A stretch of 64,000 nucleotides of DNA from Flammeovirgaceae bacterium UBA2338 (GCA_002344795.1 DDUM01000022.1:1979-65978), one strand, 5' to 3'. Positions 43,190-52,601 are shown, numbered from the stretch's first letter. The notes: generated by a model not told the origin, from the sequence alone. Made by a program: numbers and translations.

Positions 43190-43543
43190 ATGAAATCGAC
43201 TCTATCAACCCTTGGAAGGCTACTTTATGCTATTCCCTTTGCCGTTTTCGGGCTTTTTCACTTTATGAATGCAGAAGGAATGGCACAAATGGTACCTGTA
43301 CCGGGCGGTGTGTTTTGGATCTATCTGACGGGCACAGCCATGATTGCTGCATCTATTAGTATCGTTATTAGGAAAAAGAGTAGTCTTGCCTCGCTATTGC
43401 TGGGAGCTTTATTATTGGTTTTTGTGCTTACTATTCATTTACCGATGGTACTGGGCGGTGATCAGTCGGCTATGGGACAGCTCCTGAAGGATTTGGCTCT
43501 GGCTGGTGCTTCATTCTTCTATTCCAGTACCTCGGAAGATTAA
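43190..43543 (+). CDS. DoxX-like membrane protein
   Basis: 117 residues from ATG 43190 (a further ATG at 43154 gives 12 more residues). Four helices with STLGRLLYAIPFAVFGLFHF at the start and LLGALLLVFVLTIHLPMVL later, matching DoxX-type quinol-binding proteins of Bacteroidota. The function in this organism is not known. It ends in a hairpin terminator 20 bases after the stop. Confidence 0.75.
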   Translation: MKSTLSTLGRLLYAIPFAVFGLFHFMNAEGMAQMVPVPGGVFWIYLTGTAMIAASISIVIRKKSSLASLLLGALLLVFVLTIHLPMVLGGDQSAMGQLLKDLALAGASFFYSSTSED

Positions 43544-43563
43544 CCACAACCTCACCCAACCTT

Positions 43564-43591
43564 AAAAATCTCCACATTGGTGTAGATTTTT
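43564..43591 (+). terminator. Intrinsic terminator after the DoxX-like gene
   Basis: AAAAATCTCCAC pairs with GTGTAGATTTTT (one mismatch) around a 4-base loop, with the T-run as part of the stem. Confidence 0.65.
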
Positions 43592-43671
43592 ATACACTTC
43601 TACCATTTATCCTCTTTACTCAACCTGTGCGCCTTCAGGACGTATATATTTGTTTCAAACCCTTAACTCAA

Positions 43672-44781
43672 ATGATTAAGAATTCTACTTTATTCTTCGT
43701 GGCAATGATCATCACGATTCTGGCCAGTGCACAGGAAAAGTCCCTGGATATGAAAATGGATTTTGAAGATTATGATCCTCCTTCAACCCTGGTCGTTCCT
43801 GAGCATCACATTACCAAAGCCAAATTTCCATTCGTAGATATTCACAATCATCAGTTTGGAATGCCCACCATGGATTTGGGAAATCTGATCACTGAAATGG
43901 ATAAGATGAACATGGCCGTAATGACCAACTTAAGCGGCAGAGGACGCGGCAGTACCGAACATCTAGAGAATTCATTAAAGAATGTAAAAGACAATTACCC
44001 CAACAGGTTTTTAGTTTTTACCAATGTGGACTTTGATGGAATTGACGATGCAGACTGGACCAAAAGAACGGTAAAACAGCTTGAAGAGGATGTGAAGAAA
44101 GGTGCCAAAGGTTTAAAGATTTACAAATCTTTAGGGATGTTCAACAAAGACAGTAAGGGAAATAGGATTCATATCGATGATCCTAGAATTGATCCGGTAT
44201 GGGCAAAGTGTGGTGAGCTGGGAATTCCTGTTTTAATCCATTCAGCGGATCCGAAACAATTTTGGCAACCCATCGACAATCAAAATGAAAGGTGGTTGGA
44301 GTTAAAGACACATCCGGGCAGAAGACATGATAACGACCCCGTTTCCTGGGAAACAATTATTCAAGAACAGCACAACATTTTTAAGAAACATCCGAAAACT
44401 AATTTTATAAACGCGCACATGGGCTGGTATGCCAGTGACTTAAAAAAATTAGGGGAGTTGATGGATTTGTATCCCAACATGTATGCCGGGATAGGTGCCA
44501 TTATTGCTGAGTTGGGAAGGCAACCGCGTGCGGCTAAAGCTTTTATTGATAAATACCAGGATCGTGTACTCTTTGGCAAAGACAGTTGGGTACCAGATGA
44601 GTACGAAACTTATTTTAGGGTACTGGAATCTGAAGATGAGTATTTTCCATACCATAAACGTTACCATGCTTTTTGGAGAATGTACGGCCTTGGGTTGCCA
44701 GACAACCTGCTTAAAAAATTATACTACAAGAATGCAATCAAGCTAATTCCAAGTATAGACAGAACGTTGTTCCCTGATTAA
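43672..44781 (+). CDS. Amidohydrolase_2-family metal-dependent hydrolase, secreted
   Basis: 369 residues from ATG 43672 with a signal peptide (STLFFVAMIITILASAQ). The TIM-barrel hydrolase shows metal ligands in VDIHNHQFG (H-x-H), a His in VLIHSADPKQ, a His in NAHMGWYA and a catalytic Asp in LFGKDSWV. The family includes decarboxylases and lactonases of aromatic compounds; substrate unknown. An in-frame GTG at 43627 would add 15 residues before the signal peptide and is less likely. The next gene starts 23 bases later. Confidence 0.85.
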   Translation: MIKNSTLFFVAMIITILASAQEKSLDMKMDFEDYDPPSTLVVPEHHITKAKFPFVDIHNHQFGMPTMDLGNLITEMDKMNMAVMTNLSGRGRGSTEHLENSLKNVKDNYPNRFLVFTNVDFDGIDDADWTKRTVKQLEEDVKKGAKGLKIYKSLGMFNKDSKGNRIHIDDPRIDPVWAKCGELGIPVLIHSADPKQFWQPIDNQNERWLELKTHPGRRHDNDPVSWETIIQEQHNIFKKHPKTNFINAHMGWYASDLKKLGELMDLYPNMYAGIGAIIAELGRQPRAAKAFIDKYQDRVLFGKDSWVPDEYETYFRVLESEDEYFPYHKRYHAFWRMYGLGLPDNLLKKLYYKNAIKLIPSIDRTLFPD

Positions 44782-44804
44782 ACGTCCGATAAAGATTCAT
44801 TTTG

Positions 44805-45254
44805 ATGTGGAGCAAATCCCTTTGGCTCGTAGTATTGGTGCTGTTAACAGGTTGCGTGCCTGAGGAACAGGTTGTATTGCGTGCCATCGACAATGTTGAG
44901 TTAGCACCAGGCAAAGGTGCTGATCCAGTTTTAAAAGCAGATGCCCGATTTTATAATCCGAATAAGATTAGGATGAAAGTAAAAGCCATCGAACTCGATG
45001 TGTTTATCGATGGCAAAAAATCAGCACGGGTGGATCAAAAGCTCAAGTCGGTAATAAAGTCTCAAGCTGAGTTTACTCTCCCTTTAGAAGTTCAACTATC
45101 TATGAAGGAGATTGGCTTGGTGGATGCGTTGCTGGGACTGTTTGGTGGGAAAAAATATTTAATCAATTATAAGGGTCATATCAAAGTGACAGTCAGGGGC
45201 TTCCCTTTAAGAATTCCTGTGGATTACTCGAAAGAGGTAAGGTTAAGGATTTAA
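44805..45254 (+). CDS. LEA14-like lipoprotein
   Basis: 149 residues from ATG 44805. A lipoprotein signal (VVLVLLTGCVPEE) is followed by a LEA type 2 domain (about residues 30-145), seen as NVELAPGKGADPVLKADARF, FYNPNKIRMKVKAIELDVFI and the closing FPLRIPVDYSKEVRLRI. The domain is an immunoglobulin-like fold linked to desiccation tolerance in plants; in bacteria its role is unknown. It lies between the amidohydrolase and the sensor kinase on one strand. Confidence 0.8.
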   Translation: MWSKSLWLVVLVLLTGCVPEEQVVLRAIDNVELAPGKGADPVLKADARFYNPNKIRMKVKAIELDVFIDGKKSARVDQKLKSVIKSQAEFTLPLEVQLSMKEIGLVDALLGLFGGKKYLINYKGHIKVTVRGFPLRIPVDYSKEVRLRI

Positions 45255-45308
45255 GCATCTATTTTTTTTACCTGACAATCATTATTAAATTAATGGCAAT
45301 TATTTTCA

Positions 45309-46166
45309 ATGATCTCAATAGGAGCTTTTTTCTTAGCATCTCTCTTATTGCTTGTAATTATTCTACAGGTACGGGCTTACTATATTCTTAAGAGACAGAA
45401 CAGCATTATCACCAAACAAAGCATTGAGATTCAAAAGCAAAATGAAGCTTTAGCGAGGCAGAATCAACAGCTCAACGATCTGAATATAGAAAAACAACAG
45501 ATCATCGGAGTTGTTTCGCATGATTTAAAAGGTCCCTTCAATCGCATATTCGCAATAATGCAATTGATGAGTATGTCGGGAGATAATTTGACGGATGACC
45601 AGAAGGAATATGTGGGAAAAATTCATCAAATAGCAGTAGACGGATTGAATATGGTGCGCAACCTTCTTGACAGCAGGCAGATTGATGAGAAAATTCTGGA
45701 TCTTACTTTGGAGCCCATTGAGCTAAAACCTTTTGTTTCTTCCTTTGTAAAAAATTTCAGAAGTGTAGCCGACAGAAAAAAAATTAATCTCCATTTTAAA
45801 GGTCCGGACGGTGTGGTAGTGATGGCAGATCGTCTTTATCTCAGCCGCATTCTTGACAATTTACTTTCCAACGCCATAAAATTTTCTGAGAAGGAAAAGA
45901 ATGTGACTGTTTCAATTGAGAATAGCGGTGAGCAGGTTTTGTTAACGGTAACGGATGAGGGGCCGGGAATTAGCGAAGAAGATCAAAAAAAGCTGTATCT
46001 GAAATTTCAAAAGTTAACCGCGCGACCTACGGGAGGAGAAAGCTCTACAGGGCTTGGGTTATCGATTGTGAAAACTCTTATTGAAAAGATGGGCGGAAGT
46101 ATTAGCTGCAAAAGTCAGTTGGACAAGGGAGCAGCGTTTACTATTTCTTTGAAAAAAGACAGTTAA
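45309..46166 (+). CDS. Sensor histidine kinase with minimal sensor
   Basis: 285 residues. One N-terminal membrane helix (about 5-25), then a coiled coil (about 30-60, rich in Q and N), then HisKA with the phosphorylated His in IGVVSHDLKGPFNRI (near residue 76) and a full HATPase domain: DNLLSNAIKFSEKE (N box), DEGPGISEED (G1), GLGLSIVKTLIEKMGG (G2). There is no periplasmic sensor domain, so the signal is sensed in the membrane or by a partner. The gene ends in a 4-base overlap with a convergent response regulator. Confidence 0.93.
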   Translation: MISIGAFFLASLLLLVIILQVRAYYILKRQNSIITKQSIEIQKQNEALARQNQQLNDLNIEKQQIIGVVSHDLKGPFNRIFAIMQLMSMSGDNLTDDQKEYVGKIHQIAVDGLNMVRNLLDSRQIDEKILDLTLEPIELKPFVSSFVKNFRSVADRKKINLHFKGPDGVVVMADRLYLSRILDNLLSNAIKFSEKEKNVTVSIENSGEQVLLTVTDEGPGISEEDQKKLYLKFQKLTARPTGGESSTGLGLSIVKTLIEKMGGSISCKSQLDKGAAFTISLKKDS

Positions 46167-46543
46167 TCAAACAGGTAGTAATCATCCTCTTTACCACTAA
46201 GGATGGACTCCAAAGATTCAATTACATTTTCATCTTTGATCACATAATCTCTTACCCCTTTTTGGATAAAGCTTAAGACCATATTGCCATCATCCAGGGC
46301 GCTGAGCATAATTACTTTATTACTATCCTTAATCAGGTCCTTGATTTTTTCATAGAGATCAATGCCACTCATACCGGGTAACTTATAATCAATGATTAAA
46401 ACATCAGGCAACTTTCCATTAATTTCCTTCAGGGCATCTTCAGCAGTGGTAAAGGTGCTGATCTGATATTCTGAATTTTGACCCAAAGCTTTTTTTATAA
46501 ACTCAGCGTAGATCTCATCATCCTCTATCAAAAATATTCTCAT
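46163..46543 (-). CDS. Single-domain response regulator
   Basis: 126 residues, receiver domain only, no output domain. Phospho-acceptor Asp in DVLIIDYKLPGMSG (near residue 52), the acidic pair in IEDDEIYAEF at the start, the switch Ser in KVIMLSALDD and the Lys in DYVIKDENV. Such stand-alone receivers (CheY/SpoVF-like) pass phosphate to another protein. It lies tail-to-tail with the histidine kinase, its likely partner, which is an uncommon layout for a pair. Confidence 0.9.
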   Translation of the reverse strand: MRIFLIEDDEIYAEFIKKALGQNSEYQISTFTTAEDALKEINGKLPDVLIIDYKLPGMSGIDLYEKIKDLIKDSNKVIMLSALDDGNMVLSFIQKGVRDYVIKDENVIESLESILSGKEDDYYLFD

Positions 46544-46700
46544 GCGCCATATTTATTTCAGGACGTGCAATATAAATATAATAACGTTTACGCTATTCCC
46601 AGTGGCTAAAATTAGTCATAAAAGATCATTTTAGGCAACTTCGAGCGCTTCTTCCTCTCAGGCTACCATTTAAAGGATTCCGCCTTGGAATAAATGGGGT

Positions 46701-46733
46701 TTCCCTCTATATTCCCTCTATCTAACCTAACCT
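46701..46733 (+). repeat. Tandem repeats in the esterase leader
   Basis: TTCCCTCTATA (46701-46711) is followed directly by TTCCCTCTATC (46712-46722), then AACCT twice (46724-46733) up to the ATG at 46734. A small imperfect tandem array in an untranslated leader. Confidence 0.4.
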
Positions 46734-48464
46734 ATGATGAAACTAAAAAGCCTATTATTTGCCATTCTGGTGATCGCTATGGTGCAATGTGCACCACAAA
46801 ATTCCAAACTCAAGTTTGCTATTTCATTTACACAGGAAATGTCTGATCAAGCCCAGGATGGTCGCCTGCTAATAATGTTGGCAAATAATAATGAAAGAGA
46901 GCCCAGGTTCCAGATCAATGAAGGACTAAAGGCTCAGCTTGTATTTGGTGTGGATGTTGAAGGTATGCAACCAGGGGATAAGATTGTTATTGATGAAACT
47001 GCTTTTGGTTTTCCCATCAAAAGTATAGCTGATATTCCTGCCGGAACATATTATGCTCAGGCTTTGATCAATCGTTATGAAACCTTTAATCTAAAAACAG
47101 GGCACACCGTGAAGCTTCCGCCAGATCGCGGTGAGGGTCAGCAATGGAACCGTAAACCTGGTAATTTTTACAGTACTCCCACCCAGGTGGAAATTGACCC
47201 GGCACGCGCTGCAACAATCAGTATTGAGATGGATCAGATTATACCTCCCATTGAGGAACCTGAAGACACGAAGTACATTAAGCATATAAAAATGCAAAGT
47301 GATTTGTTAACGGAATTTTGGGGTAAACCCATGTACTTAGGCGCCCACGTTCTTTTACCGGAGGGGTTTGATGAACATCCTGAAGCAAAATACCCATTGA
47401 TGATTTATCATGGACATTTCCCAAGTGATTTTGGTGGATTTAGAACAGATCCACCCGATCCTAATATGGATACTACAGACTACAGCGCAAGATTTGGCAT
47501 TTATGGATACAAAAAGATTGAACAGCAAGAGGCCTATAATTTTTACCAACAATGGATAAGTAAAAATTTTCCGCGATTTATTGTGATTGAGATTCAACAC
47601 CCAACTCCTTATTATGATGACTCCTACGCAGTAAACTCTGCCAGCATGGGGCCCTATGGTGATGCAATCATGAAAGAATTGGTGCCGGAAATAGAAAGCA
47701 GGTTCAGAGGCATTGGAGAAGGTTGGGCAAGATTTACCTACGGAGGTTCTACTGGGGGCTGGGAGGCCCTTGCCGTTCAGATGTTCTACCCAGACGATTT
47801 TAATGGGTGCTTTGCGGCCTGCCCTGATCCTATTGATTTCAGATCATTCTCTCTTGTAAATATTTATGAAGATAAGAACGCTTACTTCTACGAAAGTGAT
47901 TTCAAAAAGCTGCCGCGTCCTGCTCATCGCGATTACCTGGGTCAAATTCAGAATACCATGGAGGAGTCGAACCATTATGAATTGGCTTTGGGAACGAAGA
48001 CCAGATCAGGGCAACAATGGGATATTTGGGAAGCGGTTTACTCTCCACAGGGAGAAGACGGTTATCCCAAAAGAATTTTTGATAAAATGACTGGCGAAAT
48101 AGATCCTGAAGTAGCAGCCTACTGGAGAGAAAACTATGACCTGCGTTATATCCTGGAAAGAGACTGGGCTACCCTTGGGCCCAAACTGGAGGGAAAAATT
48201 CATATTTATTGTGGGGATATGGACAACTACTACCTGAACAATGCAGTGTATCAGATGGAGGAGTTTTTAAAGAAAACAGAAACACCGTTTTATAAAGGAG
48301 AGGTAGACTATGGAGACAGGGCCGAGCATTGCTGGAATGGAGATCAGGTAAACCCTAACTACATTTCCAGATTGCGGTATAATACCATGTACCTTCCTAA
48401 AATTCTAAAAAGAATTTCGGAGAGCGCACCGACAGGAGCAGACTTAAAAAGCTGGAGGTATTAA
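46734..48464 (+). CDS. Secreted alpha/beta-hydrolase (esterase D-like)
   Basis: 576 residues. A signal peptide with possible lipobox (VIAMVQCAP) leads to an N-terminal beta-rich domain (about 25-185, unassigned), then an esterase domain. The nucleophile elbow is YGGSTGGWEALA (GxSxG-like) near residue 340, with an oxyanion-type IYHGHFPSDFGG earlier and a candidate catalytic His in RAEHCWNGDQ. Similar Bacteroidota proteins are annotated as putative esterases of unknown substrate. It starts ATG-ATG, so the exact first residue is uncertain by one codon. Confidence 0.82.
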   Translation: MMKLKSLLFAILVIAMVQCAPQNSKLKFAISFTQEMSDQAQDGRLLIMLANNNEREPRFQINEGLKAQLVFGVDVEGMQPGDKIVIDETAFGFPIKSIADIPAGTYYAQALINRYETFNLKTGHTVKLPPDRGEGQQWNRKPGNFYSTPTQVEIDPARAATISIEMDQIIPPIEEPEDTKYIKHIKMQSDLLTEFWGKPMYLGAHVLLPEGFDEHPEAKYPLMIYHGHFPSDFGGFRTDPPDPNMDTTDYSARFGIYGYKKIEQQEAYNFYQQWISKNFPRFIVIEIQHPTPYYDDSYAVNSASMGPYGDAIMKELVPEIESRFRGIGEGWARFTYGGSTGGWEALAVQMFYPDDFNGCFAACPDPIDFRSFSLVNIYEDKNAYFYESDFKKLPRPAHRDYLGQIQNTMEESNHYELALGTKTRSGQQWDIWEAVYSPQGEDGYPKRIFDKMTGEIDPEVAAYWRENYDLRYILERDWATLGPKLEGKIHIYCGDMDNYYLNNAVYQMEEFLKKTETPFYKGEVDYGDRAEHCWNGDQVNPNYISRLRYNTMYLPKILKRISESAPTGADLKSWRY

Positions 48465-48465
48465 T

Positions 48466-49179
48466 TTATTTTAACTCTCTTAAATAAAGTTGAATCGTAT
48501 TTTCAAGACCAAAATATAGGGCATCACTGATCAGTGCATGCCCTATTGATACTTCTTCCAACCAGGGGATACTGGTATTTAAATACCTAAGGTTACTAAG
48601 GTCAAGGTCGTGGCCGGCATTCACTCCAAGACCAGCCGCTTTTGCTACACGGGCTGCTTCTACAAAATTCTTAACGGCAAGCTCTTTATTTGCAGAGTAG
48701 CCTTTTGCGTAAGGCTCAGTATAGAGTTCAATTCTGTCTGCCCCGGTTTCTGTTACGGCTTCTATCATCTTTGGAGAAGCTTCAACAAATAAGGACACAC
48801 GGCCAGCAGACTTTTTTAATGTAGCGATCACTCCTTTAAGAAACTCCCGATGTGTAATGACATCCCACCCGGCATTGGAAGTGAGCACATCAGGTGGGTC
48901 TGGCACCAGGGTGGCTTGTTCTGGCTGTACTTCTTTTATCAACTGAAGATAACGATCGTCCGGGTAGCCTTCTATATTGAATTCTGTGGTGACCACTTCC
49001 TTAAGTTGAAGGACATCATAATATCGAATATGTCTTTCATCAGGGCGAGGGTGCACGGTAATTCCCTGTGCTCCGAAGGCTTCGCAATCCTGTGCTACTT
49101 TTACAACATTTGGATTATTTCCACCCCGTGCATTTCGGAGTGTGGCAATTTTATTAATATTGACGCTAAGACGTGTCAT
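48466..49179 (-). CDS. pdxJ: Pyridoxine 5'-phosphate synthase
   Basis: Condenses 3-amino-2-oxopropyl phosphate with deoxyxylulose 5-phosphate in vitamin B6 synthesis. 237 residues, the usual length. TRLSVNINKIATLRNARGG at the amino end, TVHPRPDERHIRYYDV, and the later VNAGHDLDLSNLRYL and EVSIGHALISDALYFGLE are PdxJ marks. It is divergent from yqeY with a 61-base gap, an order often seen in Bacteroidota next to the CBS-nadK cluster. Confidence 0.95.
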   Translation of the reverse strand: MTRLSVNINKIATLRNARGGNNPNVVKVAQDCEAFGAQGITVHPRPDERHIRYYDVLQLKEVVTTEFNIEGYPDDRYLQLIKEVQPEQATLVPDPPDVLTSNAGWDVITHREFLKGVIATLKKSAGRVSLFVEASPKMIEAVTETGADRIELYTEPYAKGYSANKELAVKNFVEAARVAKAAGLGVNAGHDLDLSNLRYLNTSIPWLEEVSIGHALISDALYFGLENTIQLYLRELK

Positions 49180-49240
49180 GAATTTTCTCTGGATTATTTA
49201 TGTATAGTATCGGGGTATAAATTTACACTATTGGAAAGAT

Positions 49241-49693
49241 ATGAGCCTAAAACAACAAATTGATAAAGACATCAAAACCGCGATGTTGAACAAACAAAAA
49301 GAAGAGTTGTTGGCCCTAAGGGCAGTGAAGTCAATGATTCTTTTGGCTGAAACTGAAAAGGGTAAGTCGGGTGAGTTGGATAAAGAAACAGAGGATAAGT
49401 TGTTGATGAAGGCAGCCAAACAACGAAAAGAGTCTGCTGAAATTTTCAAAAAGGAAGGGAGGGAGGATTTATTTGCAAAGGAATCTTTTGAGTTGGAAAT
49501 TATTTCCAGATATCTTCCCAAACAGCTTTCTGAAGAAGAGATAGCAGCTGAAATAAAAAAAGTAATAGCTCAGGTGGGTGCATCCGGCCCACAGGATATG
49601 GGTAAAGTGATGGGGGCGGCAACAAAAGCAATGGCGGGTAAAGCGGATGGAAAAGTTATCTCTGAAATCGTAAAAAAACTTCTTGCTTCTTGA
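49241..49693 (+). CDS. yqeY: GatB/YqeY domain protein
   Basis: 150 residues. The YqeY family matches the tail domain of aspartyl/glutamyl-tRNA amidotransferase subunit B: LKQQIDKDIKTAMLNKQKEE, KRKESAEIF-type helix and AEIKKVIAQVGASGPQDMGK, ending VMGAATKAMAGKADGKVI. In bacteria it is found as a free protein whose role is unclear, possibly tRNA-related. The stop overlaps the TTG start of cvpA (TTGA). Confidence 0.93.
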   Translation: MSLKQQIDKDIKTAMLNKQKEELLALRAVKSMILLAETEKGKSGELDKETEDKLLMKAAKQRKESAEIFKKEGREDLFAKESFELEIISRYLPKQLSEEEIAAEIKKVIAQVGASGPQDMGKVMGAATKAMAGKADGKVISEIVKKLLAS

Positions 49694-50196
49694 ACAAGCT
49701 CGACATTTTTATTGGAGTGGTGCTGCTATTTGGTGCTTACCGCGGATATAAAAATGGATTTTTGATGGGGCTTATTTCTCTCGTGGCCATTGTGTTGGGG
49801 ATCTTTGGGGGATTCAAGTTGATGGGTGAGGGAATGTTGTTGTTGCAACGAGAGTTCAATGCAGATACAAGTGTATTGCCTTACATTTCATTTCTGTTAA
49901 TTTTTATCATCATTGTAGTAGGGGTAAATGTGATCGGAAAATTAGTGAAGGCAAGTATTGATAAAACCTTTTTGGGCACCCTGGATGAAACTATGGGTGC
50001 AATTTTAGGTGTTTTCAGGTGGTTGTTTATGATGAGTGTTGTATTGTGGATACTTGACTCTCTGGAACTGAACCCCAGTGCCGACTGGACTGAGGGCTCA
50101 ATTCTGTATCCTTATGCAACATTGTTTGCGACAGAGTTAGCTGATTGGGTTTCAGGGTTTTTGCCTTTTTTCAAAGAAACTTTCAAGCAGTTCTAA
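49690..50196 (+). CDS. cvpA: CvpA family membrane protein
   Basis: 168 residues, four helices; NKLDIFIGVVLLFGAYRGYK and NGFLMGLISLVAIVLGIFGG at the start are the CvpA pattern (colicin V production/ biofilm membrane protein). The gene starts with TTG at 49690, overlapping the yqeY stop by 4 bases. It leads towards the hydrolase-CBS-nadK run. Function unknown. Confidence 0.87.
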   Translation: MNKLDIFIGVVLLFGAYRGYKNGFLMGLISLVAIVLGIFGGFKLMGEGMLLLQREFNADTSVLPYISFLLIFIIIVVGVNVIGKLVKASIDKTFLGTLDETMGAILGVFRWLFMMSVVLWILDSLELNPSADWTEGSILYPYATLFATELADWVSGFLPFFKETFKQF

Positions 50197-50237
50197 GGTT
50201 CGGTTTTTTTTGTTTACTTATAGGAAATTAAGCAATA

Positions 50238-50990
50238 ATGGCGTTGGTGGTTAAAGAAAAGAGTGGGTTTAAATACGTTGATGAAGGTCAGGGGCCGGTT
50301 TTAATGCTTCTACACGGTCTTTTTGGGGCATTGAGCAATTGGGAGGAGGTGATCACACGGTTTTCGCCTCATTTTCGGGTAATAATCCCCATGTTACCCA
50401 TCTATGAAATGCCCATTAAGGAGGCAGGCCTGGAAGGCTTACGCAAATTTGTGGAGGATTTTGTGGAGGTGATGCAGCTTCAGAATATGATTATCATGGG
50501 TAATTCATTGGGGGGTCATGTGGGTATTCTTTATACCCTACACAATAAAGAAAAGGTGGATAAACTGGTGCTCACCGGAAGCTCTGGATTATTTGAGAAT
50601 ACAATGGGAGGTTCTTATCCACGAAGAGGCAGCTATGACTATATCAGAGAGCGGGTAGCCTATACATTTTATGATCCTAATGTGGCATCCAAAGAGCTGG
50701 TGGATGAAGTTTTTGAGACTACGAAGAGTATCCCTAAGTGCATGCGGATTGTTGCTATCGCAAAGTCAGCACAGAGAAACAATCTGGCTGCAGATTTACC
50801 GGGTTTAACGGTTCCCACTTTGCTGGTTTGGGGATTAAATGATACGATTACACCGCCTATGGTGGCACATGAATTTAATAGATTGATACCCAATTCTCAA
50901 TTGAGGTTTATAGACAAATGTTGTCATGCGCCAATGATGGAGCATCCTAAGGTATTTAATGAGATGGTTCAGGATTTTTTAACAAATTAA
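50238..50990 (+). CDS. Alpha/beta hydrolase
   Basis: 250 residues, complete catalytic triad: oxyanion LLHGLFGALSNW near residue 28, nucleophile in IMGNSLGGHVGIL near residue 92, Asp in VWGLNDTITPP and His in KCCHAPMMEHP. Substrate unknown; similar genes upstream of the CBS gene are conserved in related Bacteroidota. One base separates it from the CBS-domain gene. Confidence 0.88.
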   Translation: MALVVKEKSGFKYVDEGQGPVLMLLHGLFGALSNWEEVITRFSPHFRVIIPMLPIYEMPIKEAGLEGLRKFVEDFVEVMQLQNMIIMGNSLGGHVGILYTLHNKEKVDKLVLTGSSGLFENTMGGSYPRRGSYDYIRERVAYTFYDPNVASKELVDEVFETTKSIPKCMRIVAIAKSAQRNNLAADLPGLTVPTLLVWGLNDTITPPMVAHEFNRLIPNSQLRFIDKCCHAPMMEHPKVFNEMVQDFLTN

Positions 50991-50991
50991 A

Positions 50992-51657
50992 ATGGTTGCA
51001 GCCGATATAATCAATTTAATGATCCCACCCCTCAAGGGTTCAGACGATGCCCACAAGGCAATGGTGTGGATGGAAGAATTCAGATGCAATCATTTACCCG
51101 TTATTGAGAACAATCAACTACTAGGATTTATCTCTGAAGAGATTATACTTGAGGAAAATGATGTTGAGAAAAAGCTATCCGAATTTCAGTTGGTAGGAAA
51201 AGAATGTGTAGTTAGCAAAGACTCTCACTTTTACGATATATTAAAAGTTGCAGGAGATCATAAGCTACAGTTGGTAGTTGTGTTGAACGAAGCAAAGGAG
51301 TATGAAGGAGTGATTGCCGTTCAGGATATTATGACCGCTTTTGCGCAATCTGCGGCTGTGCAAATTCCCGGAGGCATTCTTGTGCTATCACTTGATCTGA
51401 TAGATTACTCACTGGCGGAAATAAGCAGACTAATAGAGGAGAACAAAGTAAAAATTCTTAGCAGTATTGTAGTAGAAGATCCGCTGGACAGCAGAAAAAT
51501 TAAACTGACAATTAAGGTTAATCAATTAGATCTTACCCGAATAGTAGCGACCCTGGAGCGGTTTGATTATAAAATAATAGGTCGCTATCAGGAAGACAAA
51601 AAGAACTTTGAAGACAAGGACAGAATTGACATGTTGATGCGATACCTGAACATCTAA
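50992..51657 (+). CDS. CBS-domain protein
   Basis: 221 residues with two CBS domains (about 1-60 and 75-125; CNHLPVIENNQLLGFISEE and QLVVVLNEAKEYEGVIAVQD) and a C-terminal region of ACT/aminoacid-binding-like character (about 140-205). CBS pairs bind adenosyl ligands. The gene is directly upstream of nadK, so an adenine-nucleotide-linked regulatory role is plausible but unproven. Confidence 0.85.
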   Translation: MVAADIINLMIPPLKGSDDAHKAMVWMEEFRCNHLPVIENNQLLGFISEEIILEENDVEKKLSEFQLVGKECVVSKDSHFYDILKVAGDHKLQLVVVLNEAKEYEGVIAVQDIMTAFAQSAAVQIPGGILVLSLDLIDYSLAEISRLIEENKVKILSSIVVEDPLDSRKIKLTIKVNQLDLTRIVATLERFDYKIIGRYQEDKKNFEDKDRIDMLMRYLNI

Positions 51658-51691
51658 CATAAAAGGAAACGCCTTATTGAGATCCACTATA

Positions 51692-52567
51692 ATGCAAATC
51701 GGAATTCACGGAAAGGAAGTAAAAGGGCAACAAGTAAAATTCGTAGAGGATTTTCTAGAAACTTTAATCTCCAAAAAAGTTGAAGTAAGAGTATCGTCTA
51801 AGTTTTTAAAATATTTAAAATCACCCCGTATATCTCAGTTAAAAATAAAGTCTTTTGATCTGGGCGATAATCTGAATCGCCTCGATGCATTTATTTCATT
51901 GGGAGGAGATGGGACTTTGTTGGATTCTATTACCTACCTGGGAAAGAATGAAACTCCTATAATGGGGATCAACACGGGAAGGATGGGCTTTCTGTCCACT
52001 ATTAGCAGGGATGAGACAGAGCAAGCTATCCATCATTTATTAAACGGAACTGTGCAAACGGATACACGAACGGTGCTATCATTAGAGACAGACAAAAAGC
52101 TTTTTAAAGGTTTGAATTTCGCCTTAAATGATTTTACGATCATAAAAAAGGATACGTCTTCAATGATCAACATCCATGTGTTTGTGGATAATGAATTGTT
52201 GAATTCCTATTGGGCTGATGGAATTATTGTATCTACCCCTACAGGATCAACAGGATATTCACTAAGCTGTGGAGGACCTTTGTTGTACCCGCGCTCAGAA
52301 AGTTTTGTAATTACTCCAGTAAGTCCACACAACCTCACGGCAAGGCCAATTGTAATTTCTGATAATTCTAAAATTAGTTTTCACATAGAAGGAAGAAGTA
52401 AAAAGTTTCTTATCTCATTGGACTCGCGCGTAGAGTCAATTGATGGATCCGTCAACCTGAAAGTGAAAAAAGCTAAGTTTAAGGTTCAACTGATTCAAAT
52501 GCCCGGACAGCATTACTTTAAAACACTACGTCAGAAGCTCCATTGGGGGTTAGATATAAGGAATTAA
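51692..52567 (+). CDS. nadK: NAD kinase
   Basis: Makes NADP from NAD and ATP. 291 residues from ATG 51692 (a TTG five codons upstream is less likely). The Gly-rich ATP/NAD site FISLGGDGTLLDSI, the GINTGRMGFLSTI motif and the NDFTI... TPTGSTGYSLSCGGP region are all present. It follows the CBS gene and precedes two DUF6089 outer-membrane genes in one co-directional run. Confidence 0.95.
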   Translation: MQIGIHGKEVKGQQVKFVEDFLETLISKKVEVRVSSKFLKYLKSPRISQLKIKSFDLGDNLNRLDAFISLGGDGTLLDSITYLGKNETPIMGINTGRMGFLSTISRDETEQAIHHLLNGTVQTDTRTVLSLETDKKLFKGLNFALNDFTIIKKDTSSMINIHVFVDNELLNSYWADGIIVSTPTGSTGYSLSCGGPLLYPRSESFVITPVSPHNLTARPIVISDNSKISFHIEGRSKKFLISLDSRVESIDGSVNLKVKKAKFKVQLIQMPGQHYFKTLRQKLHWGLDIRN

Positions 52568-52601
52568 TTTATAGCTTTGTAATTGGCAAATTCTCTTTCC
52601 T

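Noticed and set aside
50196..50240. Terminator after cvpA
   Set aside because: There is a run of eight T at about 50204-50211 but no stem before it; the co-directional genes continue.
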